Assembly: GCF_035046485.1 (NCBI RefSeq)
Contig: NC_085138.1
Span: forward strand, 41,823,464 to 41,887,463
DNA length: 64,000 bases
DNA from: Aedes albopictus
Lineage: Eukaryota; Arthropoda; Insecta; Diptera; Culicidae
Direction: 5' to 3'
Of the stretch, positions 1-10,329 are shown piece by piece. Every line of letters begins with the position of its first letter. Position 1 is the first letter of the stretch. Made by a program: the position numbers and the translations under genes. The notes under the pieces were generated by a model. The model was not told where the DNA came from. It saw nothing but the letters and a program-made list of their open reading frames with translations, and did not search any database.

Positions 1-450
1 ACCAGCCAGCCAGTAGTCAGTTTCAGCCTTGGCAGCGGGAACCGAGTGGAACGAGCTCAGCCATTATCGTCATCTGGGCCCGGAGACCTAGAGACACACC
101 ACCGAGCGAGGGTCGTGTGCGAATAATATAGTGAATCTTTTTGCGTGTGCCTCCATACTTTGTGGATACTTATCACCAGCAGCATTTGTCGGTCGAGATG
201 GCTGAAGGTTAGCTGTCCTGTGCTTTTTCTTTTTTTCCGTACGTGGTGGAAAAACAATAACTTTTCATCCGTTTCACCACCTCGCCGCTTTCGGTCCATG
301 CTCGGCGAGGTCGTGCAGGATCGGACCGACCGGTGCTAACTTCTTTCCCTAAAACCCTTGTCAAATTATATCCCAAAATCATTGCCGGCGTGTCGATAAG
401 ATATTGGGTTTGTTGAGTTCCGTGTGGTAAGCGATGGGAAGAAAAACTGA
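1..450 (+). other. Possible non-coding first exon (weak)
   Basis: This stretch is richer in GC than the DNA after it. An arthropod-type initiator TCAGTT lies at 17-22 and a good splice-donor match GTAAGCG at 427-433. The ATG at 198 opens only four codons before TAG, so any exon here would be mostly untranslated. No downstream coding exon was found. The call is inference; the region may equally be plain spacer. Confidence 0.22.
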
Positions 451-1340
451 ATCAGACAAAAGTAACCTTGAACGATCCTCACCAGAGACGTGGCGTTGGC
501 AGATTGAGTGGCTTATATAGGTAAATTTTATTATCCTTTACAAACCAATAAATTCGCGTGTTTTTATCGATACGTTAGTTGGGAGATTACAAGGGAAGAG
601 CACACCTTCAAGGAAAATGCCTCACAATTGATGAGTAACTTTCACCCAGTTTTTTTAAATTTATCTCTCACAAGTAAACAAATTGAACTAGAATTCGAAA
701 ACGTTTGACGCCCAGTCCATGTATCCTTCTTCTCAATAAGAGTTGTGATGTTAACTGTTACTTGACATCAAAATTGTTCGCAGAATCACTTGCCCATCTT
801 AGTCATCAATCCCTTTTCACCGATTCAAACTCATTAATTATGAAAAACATCAAAATGCCCTTCATAATTGCTTCATTATTTTTATGAAAAGTAAACTTTT
901 CAAAACATTTCAAATTATGATAAAATCGACGGATATGATGATCTTTATAACAGAAATGACGAAAGAAGTGTGAAACAACATCCGCTTCCCTAACTGACAG
1001 TTATGAAGGTCTGACAGGCGCCGCTAGATTCGAATGGCTCTCTACATTAAATCCGACCGTGAAGAGTCAAATTTTAATAAAAAGCTGGTTTAAATTCATT
1101 CATCATTTGCCGAACACACCCACTTACATATCATGTGAAAAAGAAAATTAATGCGAGCAATGGGTAAGGGCGCTTCCAATGAAGCCTTCGGTCGAGTCGA
1201 GGAAGGGTATGGAAAAGATGGCTTCTGAGAACGTTTTGAGATGGATGAGGAGAATCGGTTGCCGTCAGCTGAGGTAAGATTGAGTTTTATTAGAACAAAA
1301 ATTATGCTGCTTGATTTTTAAAGTGATTTTCGTCACGTTA
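451..1340. other. AT-rich spacer, no gene seen
   Basis: AT-rich DNA with only short chance open frames (up to about 66 codons). No splice-site pattern, protein motif or repeat boundary stands out. It ends at the degenerate 8-mer block preceding the 23-bp satellite. Confidence 0.5.
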
Positions 1341-1440
1341 TTCAAGGGATTATGTGTTTTTGTCTTCTTATGCTCCTGTCTTCTTGTTTTCTTGTTATTT
1401 TGTCTTCTAATTTTAATGTCAACTTGTCTTTTCATCTCCC
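1341..1440 (+). repeat. Degenerate GTCTTCTT block beside array A
   Basis: Diverged copies of GTCTTCTT run from about 1361 to 1430. They are preceded by a flank (about 1331-1360) that resembles the flank at 6921-6956, just before the perfect 8-mer array. The sequence then passes directly into degenerate 23-bp units. The same flank and 8-mer therefore occur on both sides of array A. Confidence 0.6.
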
Positions 1441-4400
1441 TCAGGAATTTCCCTGAAAAAATCTCATTCTGGATTCTGAAAGAATCTCTCCTCAAGATTC
1501 TTAAGGGATTCCTTGTCAGGATTCTGAGAGAATCGCTCACAGGATTCTGAGAAAATCCCTCTCAGGATTCTAAGAGAATCGCTCCCAGTATTCTGAGAGA
1601 ATCCCTCTCAGGATTCTGAGAGAATCTCTCTCAGAATTCTGTGAGAATACCTCCCAGGATTCTGTGGAAATCCCTCTCAGGATTCTGAGAGAATCCCTCT
1701 CAGGATTCTGAGAAAATCCCCCTCAGAACTCTGAGAGAATCCCTCTCAGGGTTCTGGGAAAATCCCTCTTAGGATTATGAAATAATCCCTCTCAGGATTC
1801 TAAGAGAATCCCGCTCAAGATTCTGAGAAAATCCCTCTCAGAATTCTGAGAGAATCCCTCTCAGAATTCTGAGAGAATCCCTCTCAAGATACTTGGAGAA
1901 TCCCTCTCAGCATTATGAGAGAATCCCTCTCAGAATTCTGAGTGAATCCCTCTCAGGATTCTGAGAGAATTTCTCTCAGGATTCTGAGAGAATCCCTCTC
2001 AGGATTTTGATAGAATCTCTCTCAGGATTCTGAGAGAATCCCCCTCAGCATTATGAGAGAATCACTCTCAGGGTTCTGAGAGAATGGTTCTCAGGACTCT
2101 GACAGAATCTCTCTCAGGATTCTGAGAGAATCCCTCTCTGGATTCTGAGAGAATCCCTCTCAGGATTCTGAGAGAATCCCTTTCAGGATTCTGAGAGAAT
2201 CCCTCTCAGGGTTCTGGGAAAATCCCTCTCAGGATTCTGAGAGAATCCCTCTCAGGATTCTGAGAGAATCCCTCTCAGGATTATGAGAGAATCCCTCTCA
2301 GGATTATGAGAGAATCCCTCTCAGGATTCTGAGAGAATCCCTATCAGGATTCTGAGAGAATCCCTCTCAGGATTCTGAGAAAATCCCTCTCAGGATTCTG
2401 AGAGAATCCCTCTCAGGATTCTGAGAGAATCCCTTTAAGGATTCTGAGAGAATCCCTCTCAGGATTCTGAGAGAATCCCTCTCAGGATTCTGAGAGAATC
2501 CCTCTCAGGATTCTGAGAGAATCCCTCTCAGGATTCTGAGAGAATCCCTCTCAGAATTCTGAAAGAATCCCTCTCAGGATTCTGAGAGAATCCCTCTCAG
2601 GATTCTGAGAGAATCCCTCTCAGGATTCTGAGAGAATCCCTCTCAGGATTCTGAGAGAATCCCTCTCAGGATTCTGAGAGAATCCCTCTCAGGATTCTGA
2701 GAGAATCCCTCTCAGGATTCTGAGAGAATCCCTCTCAGGATTCTGAGAGAATCCCTCTCAGGATTCTGAGAGAATCCCTCTCAGGATTCTGAGAGAATCC
2801 CTCTCAGGATTCTGAGAGAATCACTCTCAGGATTCTGAGAGAATCCCTCTCAGGATTCTGAGAGAATCTCTCTCAGGATTCTGAAAGAACCCTCTCAGGA
2901 TTCTGAAAGAACCCCTCTCAGGATTCTGAGAGAATCCCTCTCAGGATTCTGAGAGAATCCCTCTCAGGATTCTGAGAGAATCCCTCTCAGGATTCTGAGA
3001 GAATCCCTCTCAGGATTCTGAGAGAATCCCTCTCAGGATTTTGAGAGAATCCCTCTCAGGATTCTGAGAGAATCCCTCTCAGGATTCTGAGAGAATCTCT
3101 CTCAGGATTCTGAGAGAATCCCTCTCAGGATTCTGAGAGAATCCCTTCAAAAATTCTGAGAGAATCCCTCTCAGGATTCTGAGAGAATCCCTCTCAGGAT
3201 TCTGAGAGAATCCCTCTCAGGATTCTGAGAGAATCCCTCTCAGGATTCTGAGAGAATCCCTCTCAGGATTCTGAGAGAATCCCTCTCAGGATTCTGAGAG
3301 AATCCCTCTCAGGATTCTGAGAGAATCCCTCTCAGGATTCTGAGAGAATCCCTCTCAGGATTCTGAGAGAATCCCTCTCAGGATTCTGAGAGAATCCCTC
3401 TCAGGATTCTGAGAGAATCCCTCTCAGGATTCTGAGAGAATCCCTCTCAGGATTCTGAGAGAATCCCTCTCAGGATTCCGAGAGAATCCCTCTCAGGATT
3501 CTGAGAGAATCCCTCTCAGGATTCTGAGAGAATCTCTCTCAGGATTCTGAAAGAACCCTCTCAGGATTCTGAAAGAACCCCTCTCAGGATTCTGAGAGAA
3601 TCCCTCTCAGGATTCTGAGAGAATCCCTCTCAGGATTCTGAGAGAATCCCTCTCAGGATTCTGAGAGAATCCCTCTCAGGATTCTGAGAGAACCCCTTTC
3701 AGGATTCTGAGAGAATCCCTCTCAGGATTCTGAGAGAATCCCTCTCAGGATTCTGAGAGAATCCCTCTCAGGATTCTGAGAGAATCCCTCTCAGGATTCC
3801 GAGAGAATCCCTCTCAGGATTCTGAGAGAATCCCTCTAAGGATTCTGAGAGAATCTCTCTCAGGATTCTGAAAGAACCCTCTCAGGATTCTGAAAGAACC
3901 CCTCTCAGGATTCGGAGAGAATCCCTCTCAGGATTCTGAGAGAATCCCTCTCAGGATTCTGAGAGAATCCCTCTCAGGATTCTGAGAGAATCCCTCTCAG
4001 GATTCTGAGAGAATCCCTCTCAGGATTCTGAGAGAATCCCTCTCAGGATTCTGAGAGAATCCCTCTCAGGATTCTGAGAGAATCCCTCTCAGGATTCTGA
4101 GAGAATCCCTCTCAGGATTCTGAGAGAATCCCTCTCAGGATTCTGAGAGAATCCCTCTCAGGATTCTGAGAGAATCCCTCTCAGGATTCTGAGAGAATCC
4201 CTCTCAGGATTCTGAGAGAATCCCTCTCAGGATTCTGAGAGAATTCCTCTCAGGATTCTGAGAGAATCCCTCTCAGGATTCTGAGAGAATCCCTCTCAGG
4301 ATTCTGAGAGAATCCCTCTCAGGATTCTGAGAGAATCCCTCTCAGGATTCTGAGAGAATCCCTCTCAGGATTCTGAGAGAATCCCTCTCAGGATTCTGAG

Positions 4401-6915
4401 AGAATCCCTCTCAGGATTCTGAGAGAATCCCTCTCAGGATTCTGAGAGAATCCCTCTCAGGATTCTGAGAGAATCCCTCTCAGGATTCTGAGAGAATCCC
4501 TCTCAGGATTCTGAGAGAATCCTTCTCAGGATTCTGAGAGAATCCCTCTCAGGATTCTGAGAGAATCCCTCTCAGGATTCTGAGAGAATCCCTCTCAGGA
4601 TTCTGAGAGAATCCCTCTCAGGATTTTGAGAGAATCCCTCTCAGGATTCTGAGAGAATCCCTCTCAGGATTCTGAGAGAATCTCTCTCAGGATTCTGAGA
4701 GAATCCCTCTCAGGATTCTGAGAGAATCCCTTCAAAAATTCTGAGAGAATCCCTCTCAGGATTCTGAGAGAATCCCTCTCAGGATTCTGAGAGAATCCCT
4801 CTCAGGATTCTGAGAGAATCCCTCTCAGGATTCTGAGAGAATCCCTCTCAGGATTCTGAGAGAATCCCTCTCAGGATTCTGAGAGAATCCCTCTCAGGAT
4901 TCTGAGAGAATCCCTCTCAGGATTCTGAGAGAATCCCTCTCAGGATTCTGAGAGAATCCCTCTCAGGATTCTGAGAGAATCCCTCTCAGGATTCTGAGAG
5001 AATCCCTCTCAGGATTCTGAGAGAATCCCTCTCAGGATTCTGAGAGAATCCCTCTCAGGATTCTGAGAGAATCCCTCTCAGGATTCTGAGAGAATCCCTC
5101 TCAGGACTCTGAGAGAATCCCTCTCAGGATTCTGAGAGAATCCCTCTCAGGATTCCGAGAGAATCCCTCTCAGGATTCTGAGAGAATCCCTCTCAGGATT
5201 CTGAGAGAATCTCTCTCAGGATTCTGAAAGAACCCTCTCAGGATTCTGAAAGAACCCCTCTCAGGATTCTGAGAGAATCCCTCTCAGGATTCTGAGAGAA
5301 TCCCTCTCAGGATTCTGAGAGAATCCCTCTCAGGATTCTGAGAGAATCCCTCTCAGGGTTCTGAGAGAATCCCTCTCAGGATTCTGAGAGAATCCCTCTC
5401 AGGATTCTGAGAGAATCCCTCTCAGGATTCTGAGAGAATCCCTCTCAGGATTCTGAGAGAATCCCTCTCAGGATTCTGAGAGAATCCCTCTCAGGATTCT
5501 GAGAGAATCCCTCTCAGGATTCTGAGAGAATCCCTCTCAGGATTCTGAGAGAATCCCTCTCAGGATTCTGAGAGAATCCCTCTCAGGATTCTGAGAGAAT
5601 TCCTCTCAGGATTCTGAGAGAATCCCTCTCAGGATTCTGAGAGAATTCCTCTCAGGATTCTGAGAGAATCCCTCTCAGGATTCTGAGAGAATCCCTCTCA
5701 GGATTCTGAGAGAATCCCTCTCAGGATTCTGAGAGAATCCCTCTCAGGATTCTGAGAGAATCCCTCTCAGGATTCTGAGAGAATCCCTCTCAGGATTCTG
5801 AGAGAATCCCTCTCAGGATTCTGAGAGAATCCCTCTCAGGATCCTGAGAGAATCCCTCTCAGGATTCTGAGAGAATCCCTCTCAGGATTCTGAGAGAATC
5901 CCTCTCAGGATTCTGAGAGAATCCCTCTCAGGATTCTGAGAGAATCCCTCTCAGGATTCTGAGAGAATCCCTCTCAGGATTCTGAGAGAATCCCTCTCAG
6001 GATTCTGAGAGAATCCCTCTCAGGATTCTGAGAGAATCCCTCTCAGGATTCTGAGAGAATCCCTCTCAGGATTCTGAGAGAATCCCTCTCAGGATTCTGA
6101 GAGAATCCCTCTCAGGATTCTGAGAGAATCCCTCTCAGGATTCTGAGAGAATCCCTCTCAGGATTCTGAGAGAATCCCTCTCAGGATTCTGAGAGAATCC
6201 CTCTCAGGATTCTGAGAGAATCCCTCTCAGGATTCTGAGAGAATCCCTCTCAGGATTCTGAGAGAATCCCTCTCAGGATTCTGAGAGAATCCCTCTCAGG
6301 ATTCTGAGAGAATCCCTCTCAGGATTCTGAGAGAATCCCTCTCAGGATTCTGAGAGAATCCCTCTCAGGATTCTGAGAGAATCCCTCTCAGGATTCTGAG
6401 AGAATCCCTCTCAGGATTCTGAGAGAATCCCTCTCAGGATTCTGAGAGAATCCCTCTCAGGATTCTGAGAGAATTCCTCTCAGGATTCTGAGAGAATCCC
6501 TCTCAGGATTCTGAGAGAATTCCTCTCAGGATTCTGAGAGAATCCCTCTCAGGATTCTGAGAGAATCCCTCTCAGGATTCTGAGAGAATCCCTCTCAGGA
6601 TTCTGAGAGAATCCCTCTCAGGATTCTGAGAGAATCCCTCTCAGGATTCTGAGAGAATCCCTCTCAGGATTCTGAGAGAATCCCTCTCAGGATTCTGAGA
6701 GAATCCCTCTCAGGATTCTGAGAGAATCCCTCTCAGGATTCTGAGAGAATCCCTCTCAGGATTCTGAGAGAATCCCTCTCAGGATTCTGAGGGAATCCCT
6801 CCCAGGATTCCGAGAGAATCCCTCTCAGCATTCTGACAGAGTCCCTCTCAGCAATCTGATAAAGTTCCTCTCAGCATTCTGCGAGAACCCCTCTTTGGAT
6901 TTTGGGAGAATCCTT
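1441..6915. repeat. 23-bp minisatellite, array A
   Basis: About 238 tandem units of 23 bp. The core CTCTCAGGATTCTGAGAG is followed by five bases, AATCC. The outer units (1441-2200 and 6780-6915) are diverged and the inner ones nearly identical, as expected from homogenisation by unequal exchange. Each unit holds two overlapping inverted repeats: CTCTCAG/CTGAGAG around GATT, and GATTCT/AGAATC around GAG. Marked variants (CTGAAAGAACC, CCCTTCAAAAATT, GATTCCGAGAG) recur at fixed distances, showing duplication of multi-unit segments. No coding role is supported. Confidence 0.97.
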
Positions 6916-6956
6916 CCCACTCGTTTATTCAAGTGATCATTTGTTTTAGCTTTTGT

Positions 6957-8048
6957 GTCTTCTTGTCTTCTGGTCTTCTTGTCTTCTTGTCTTCTTGTCT
7001 TCTTGTCTTCTTGTCTTCTTGTCTTCTTGTCTTCTTGTCTTCTTGTCTTCTTGTCTTCTTGTCTTCTTGTCTTCTTGTCTTCTTGTCTTCTTGTCTTCTT
7101 GTCTTCTTGTCTTCTTGTCTTCTTGTCTTCTTGTCTTCTTGTCTTCTTGTCTTCTTGTCTTCTTGTCTTCTTGTCTTCTTGTCTTCTTGTCTTCTTGTCT
7201 TCTTGTCTTCTTGTCTTCTTGTCTTCTTGTCTTCTTGTCTTCTTGTCTTCTTGTCTTCTTGTCTTCTTGTCTTCTTGTCTTCTTGTCTTCTTGTCTTCTT
7301 GTCTTCTTGTCTTCTTGTCTTCTTGTCTTCTTGTCTTCTTGTCTTCTTGTCTTCTTGTCTTCTTGTCTTCTTGTCTTCTTGTCTTCTTGTCTTCTTGTCT
7401 TCTTGTCTTCTTGTCTTCTTGTCTTCTTGTCTTCTTGTCTTCTTGTCTTCTTGTCTTCTTGTCTTCTTGTCTTCTTGTCTTCTTGTCTTCTTGTCTTCTT
7501 GTCTTCTTGTCTTCTTGTCTTCTTGTCTTCTTGTCTTCTTGTCTTCTTGTCTTCTTGTCTTCTTGTCTTCTTGTCTTCTTGTCTTCTTGTCTTCTTGTCT
7601 TCTTGTCTTCTTGTCTTCTTGTCTTCTTGTCTTCTTGTCTTCTTGTCTTCTTGTCTTCTTGTCTTCTTGTCTTCTTGTCTTCTTGTCTTCTTGTCTTCTT
7701 GTCTTCTTGTCTTCTTGTCTTCTTGTCTTCTTGTCTTCTTGTCTTCTTGTCTTCTTGTCTTCTTGTCTTCTTGTCTTCTTGTCTTCTTGTCTTCTTGTCT
7801 TCTTGTCTTCTTGTCTTCTTGTCTTCTTGTCTTCTTGTCTTCTTGTCTTCTTGTCTTCTTGTCTTCTTGTCTTCTTGTCTTCTTGTCTTCTTGTCTTCTT
7901 GTCTTCTTGTCTTCTTGTCTTCTTGTCTTCTTGTCTTCTTGTCTTCTTGTCTTCTTGTCTTCTTGTCTTCTTGTCTTCTTGTCTTCTTGTCTTCTTGTCT
8001 TCTTGTCTTCTTGTCTTCTTGTCTTCTTGTCTTCTTGTCTTCTTGTCT
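6957..8048. repeat. 8-bp minisatellite (GTCTTCTT)n
   Basis: About 136 tandem copies of GTCTTCTT. I see one clear variant, the second unit (GTCTTCTG at 6965-6972). The strand is strongly asymmetric, with C and T on the plus strand and A and G on the minus strand. Several frames on both strands stay open because the unit contains no stop; the predicted peptides are only eight-residue repeats and are artefacts. Near-perfect identity suggests recent expansion. Confidence 0.97.
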
Positions 8049-8850
8049 AACAATCTTGTGGAAATGTTGAATTTACAACGACAACTTCTAACCATCATAA
8101 CATACAGCTACCTTGCTGTTTGAACAATCAGACGTACAAACCACCCAATTTGCTCAATTTAGGTTCAGACACGCACGTCTGTCCCGTTCTTCTTCAAAGT
8201 GCACTCAATACAAACACCATAAATTTCCTCAGTAAATTATAAGAAAGATGTAACAACTTCTGGAGCACTCGACGAGTTCCGAACAACCCCGGGAGCACTT
8301 TGCACAGCTTTTACTCAATCTAGGGACCCGTGTCGTGTCGACGTGCCACTACGTGTAAGAGGTGGATGCGTTTTCTGATGTAAACTCCACCTACCGGTAC
8401 ATACAATATCGGTGACGATAAAACAAGTTGTGTACCTTTGTAGGGAACGTATGCCATCTCATGTGCACCGGTTGAGCAACAAAACTTTGGGCCCATATTT
8501 CGCATCCAAGTTTGTCCTTCAATTTTCGCAATTGAAGCGCATGTACCTCGGTGGGGTAGCCCCAGGTCGTAAATATACTAACGAGCTGCATGGGGTTGGG
8601 GTAGTCCTACCCTGAAGGAAGTGCTTCTTCAATCGTAGCATGGCGAACAGCCCAAGATGTATCTCGTTCTCAACAACTCAGCACGTTTCTCCCGAGGTTA
8701 GATGGATAACAATCACAACGCCATTGTTGTGATACTTATGATTTGGACAAGAAAAAATACAAAAAAACATTTAAAATTCATTCTTCGATTCCGTTTGAGC
8801 AGATTATGATCAGCATAGAGAGTCAGATTTCAAATTCATTATAATATTTT
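8049..8850. other. Spacer, no recognised gene
   Basis: Mixed-composition DNA with chance open frames of 61-67 codons on both strands around 8320-8615. None has a recognisable domain. No TIR pair or tandem repeat was seen. Confidence 0.45.
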
Positions 8851-9024
8851 GTGGACTTCGTGGCCGTGCGGTTAGCGGCGTCAGTCGTCTAGGCGTTTCG
8901 TAAGCCTCGGAGTGCGGGTTCGATTGGGCCACTGGGTGTTCAGTGTGTTGTCCGTTGTCTCGTGTGTGTAATGTTCAATCTGTGCAGCCTTTGGCTGAAG
9001 ACGGTGTAGTGTCTTTTTTTTTTT
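8851..9024 (+). mobile_element. tRNA-derived SINE (non-Feilai family), copy 1
   Basis: The head resembles a tRNA gene. An A-box-like GTGCGGTTAGCGGC is followed by a B-box-like GGGTTCGATT. The body contains GGCCACTGGGTGTT and GGCTGAAGACGGTG and ends in a T-rich run. The diverged copy at 25090-25288 on the other strand shares the order of these blocks, which supports a dispersed family. Pol III transcription is inferred from the boxes. Confidence 0.65.
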
Positions 9025-9310
9025 AATAATAACCTTTACAGTCTTCTTTTTCATTATTATTACCGATAACATAATCATTTACATTTTAATTATAATGATC
9101 ATTGTCATGTTTACTATCACGGTTACTTTCATGATTATCATTATTATTATCACTATCACTATCAATACCACTTCTATTAACAATATCAATATCATGATGA
9201 CATGACGTTCAGAATCATGATAATTATTTGCAATTATCATGAACCATCAATATCATATTCATTGTCATTGTTATCATCACCATCATTTTCATAACTGTTC
9301 AAATTGTTAA
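9025..9310. repeat. Cryptic simple sequence rich in ATC/ATT
   Basis: Low-complexity DNA dominated by ATC, ATT and CAT steps with frequent interruptions, typical of a decayed trinucleotide-like microsatellite. It directly follows the SINE tail. Confidence 0.6.
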
Positions 9311-10002
9311 CAATATGTCATATGCCTTTGCCAGGGTTGTTGAATGGATTCCCTCCCATTTGAGGGAAACCCACCGCTCGGGAACGTGTTGAACAGAAAC
9401 CGAGACTAGTTTATCTCTTATCACCTCGTTTATTTAGTTTTACATTGCAGGCAGCATCCACACACACGCACCACCAGCGGGCAAATACACCTAGAACGAG
9501 TGCATGGAATCTCCATCAATGGGAGTGGTTGGGGGAAGCAGGCAGAGATCTCCAAAAGGCAAAGTTTGACGCAAAGTTGCCCGAAAGATGCTGCTATACT
9601 GTCTAATCTCCGTCGAGCAGAATTAGGCGGAACGCAAAAGTTGTCCTTGGTTAGGCGAAGGTAGATGCGGTCCCCCGTGTGTTTCGTGTGAAGCTCTTTG
9701 TCAGTTGCAGCCACTACTGCTGCAAAGTAGCAATGAGTGCTTATTTAATTATCGAGCTGCTAAGGAGCTACTCCGGCTGGCTGGCTGGATTGGCTGGGGA
9801 CAAGACTCGGAAGAAGCTTTGCTCCAGGGCGGTGCATGCTTGAGAGAACGAGTGAAGCTGATTTCGGTGCAGATAAATTGATGCATCGTCGTCGGCTCAT
9901 GTGGGGATCGTTGAGCAAATGTGTCACTTGGGAATGAAAGTGTTTGAAGTGTTTCAACTGGGGAGTGGGGATAGTGTAGTGTTATAACAGAAGAAGAATA
10001 CT
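9311..10002. other. Target-side spacer upstream of the RTE element
   Basis: Moderate-GC sequence with no recognised domain. A 164-codon minus-strand frame covering much of 9749-10243 crosses the boundary of the RTE element at 10014, which argues against a real gene. This is the DNA into which the retrotransposon inserted. Confidence 0.45.
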
Positions 10003-10120
10003 CATGTGCAGTAGGCACGGTAAAGGCTGGGTATGCTGCGCAATTCAGATCCCATTGTGATCCACTAGCCTCTGCCCAGCAACTCCTATCCCTACCTCCA
10101 CGCGGTACCGGCCGGAAACT

Positions 10121-10255
10121 ATGAGCAACCTTAGGGAAGATCGGGTAACCAACCCCGGTGGGACCTTTGGTCGTAGGCTGACAGGGAAGGAGGGGTTTGC
10201 TTCGGCAAACCTGAGCGTCTGTTCTCCAGGAGGAGCGGCTCACAACAGCGTCTGA
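10121..10255 (+). CDS. Possible short ORF1 of the RTE element
   Basis: The first ATG of the 5' leader opens a 44-codon frame, 10121-10255, ending in TGA. RTE elements such as C. elegans RTE-1 are known to carry a very short first ORF of about this size, so the match in size and place is suggestive. The peptide is basic and has no domain I recognise. It ends 74 bases before the open frame of the polyprotein, in another frame. It may be a regulatory upstream ORF rather than a protein gene. Confidence 0.35.
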   Translation: MSNLREDRVTNPGGTFGRRLTGKEGFASANLSVCSPGGAAHNSV

Positions 10256-10329
10256 TCCCCATGTTAGGGGCGGCTGATCTACGTCCGGAAAGTAGGGGGT
10301 TGGTGTCAGGCCCTACGAGCCAGCCGTAA

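Noticed and set aside
6929..8123. Long frames on both strands encoding eight-residue repeats
   Set aside because: They arise because an 8-bp unit without stops is tandemly repeated; several frames on both strands are open at once and no flanking gene structure exists.
9749..10243. 164-codon minus-strand frame
   Set aside because: It crosses the left boundary of the RTE element, so it cannot be an old gene, and it has no domain.
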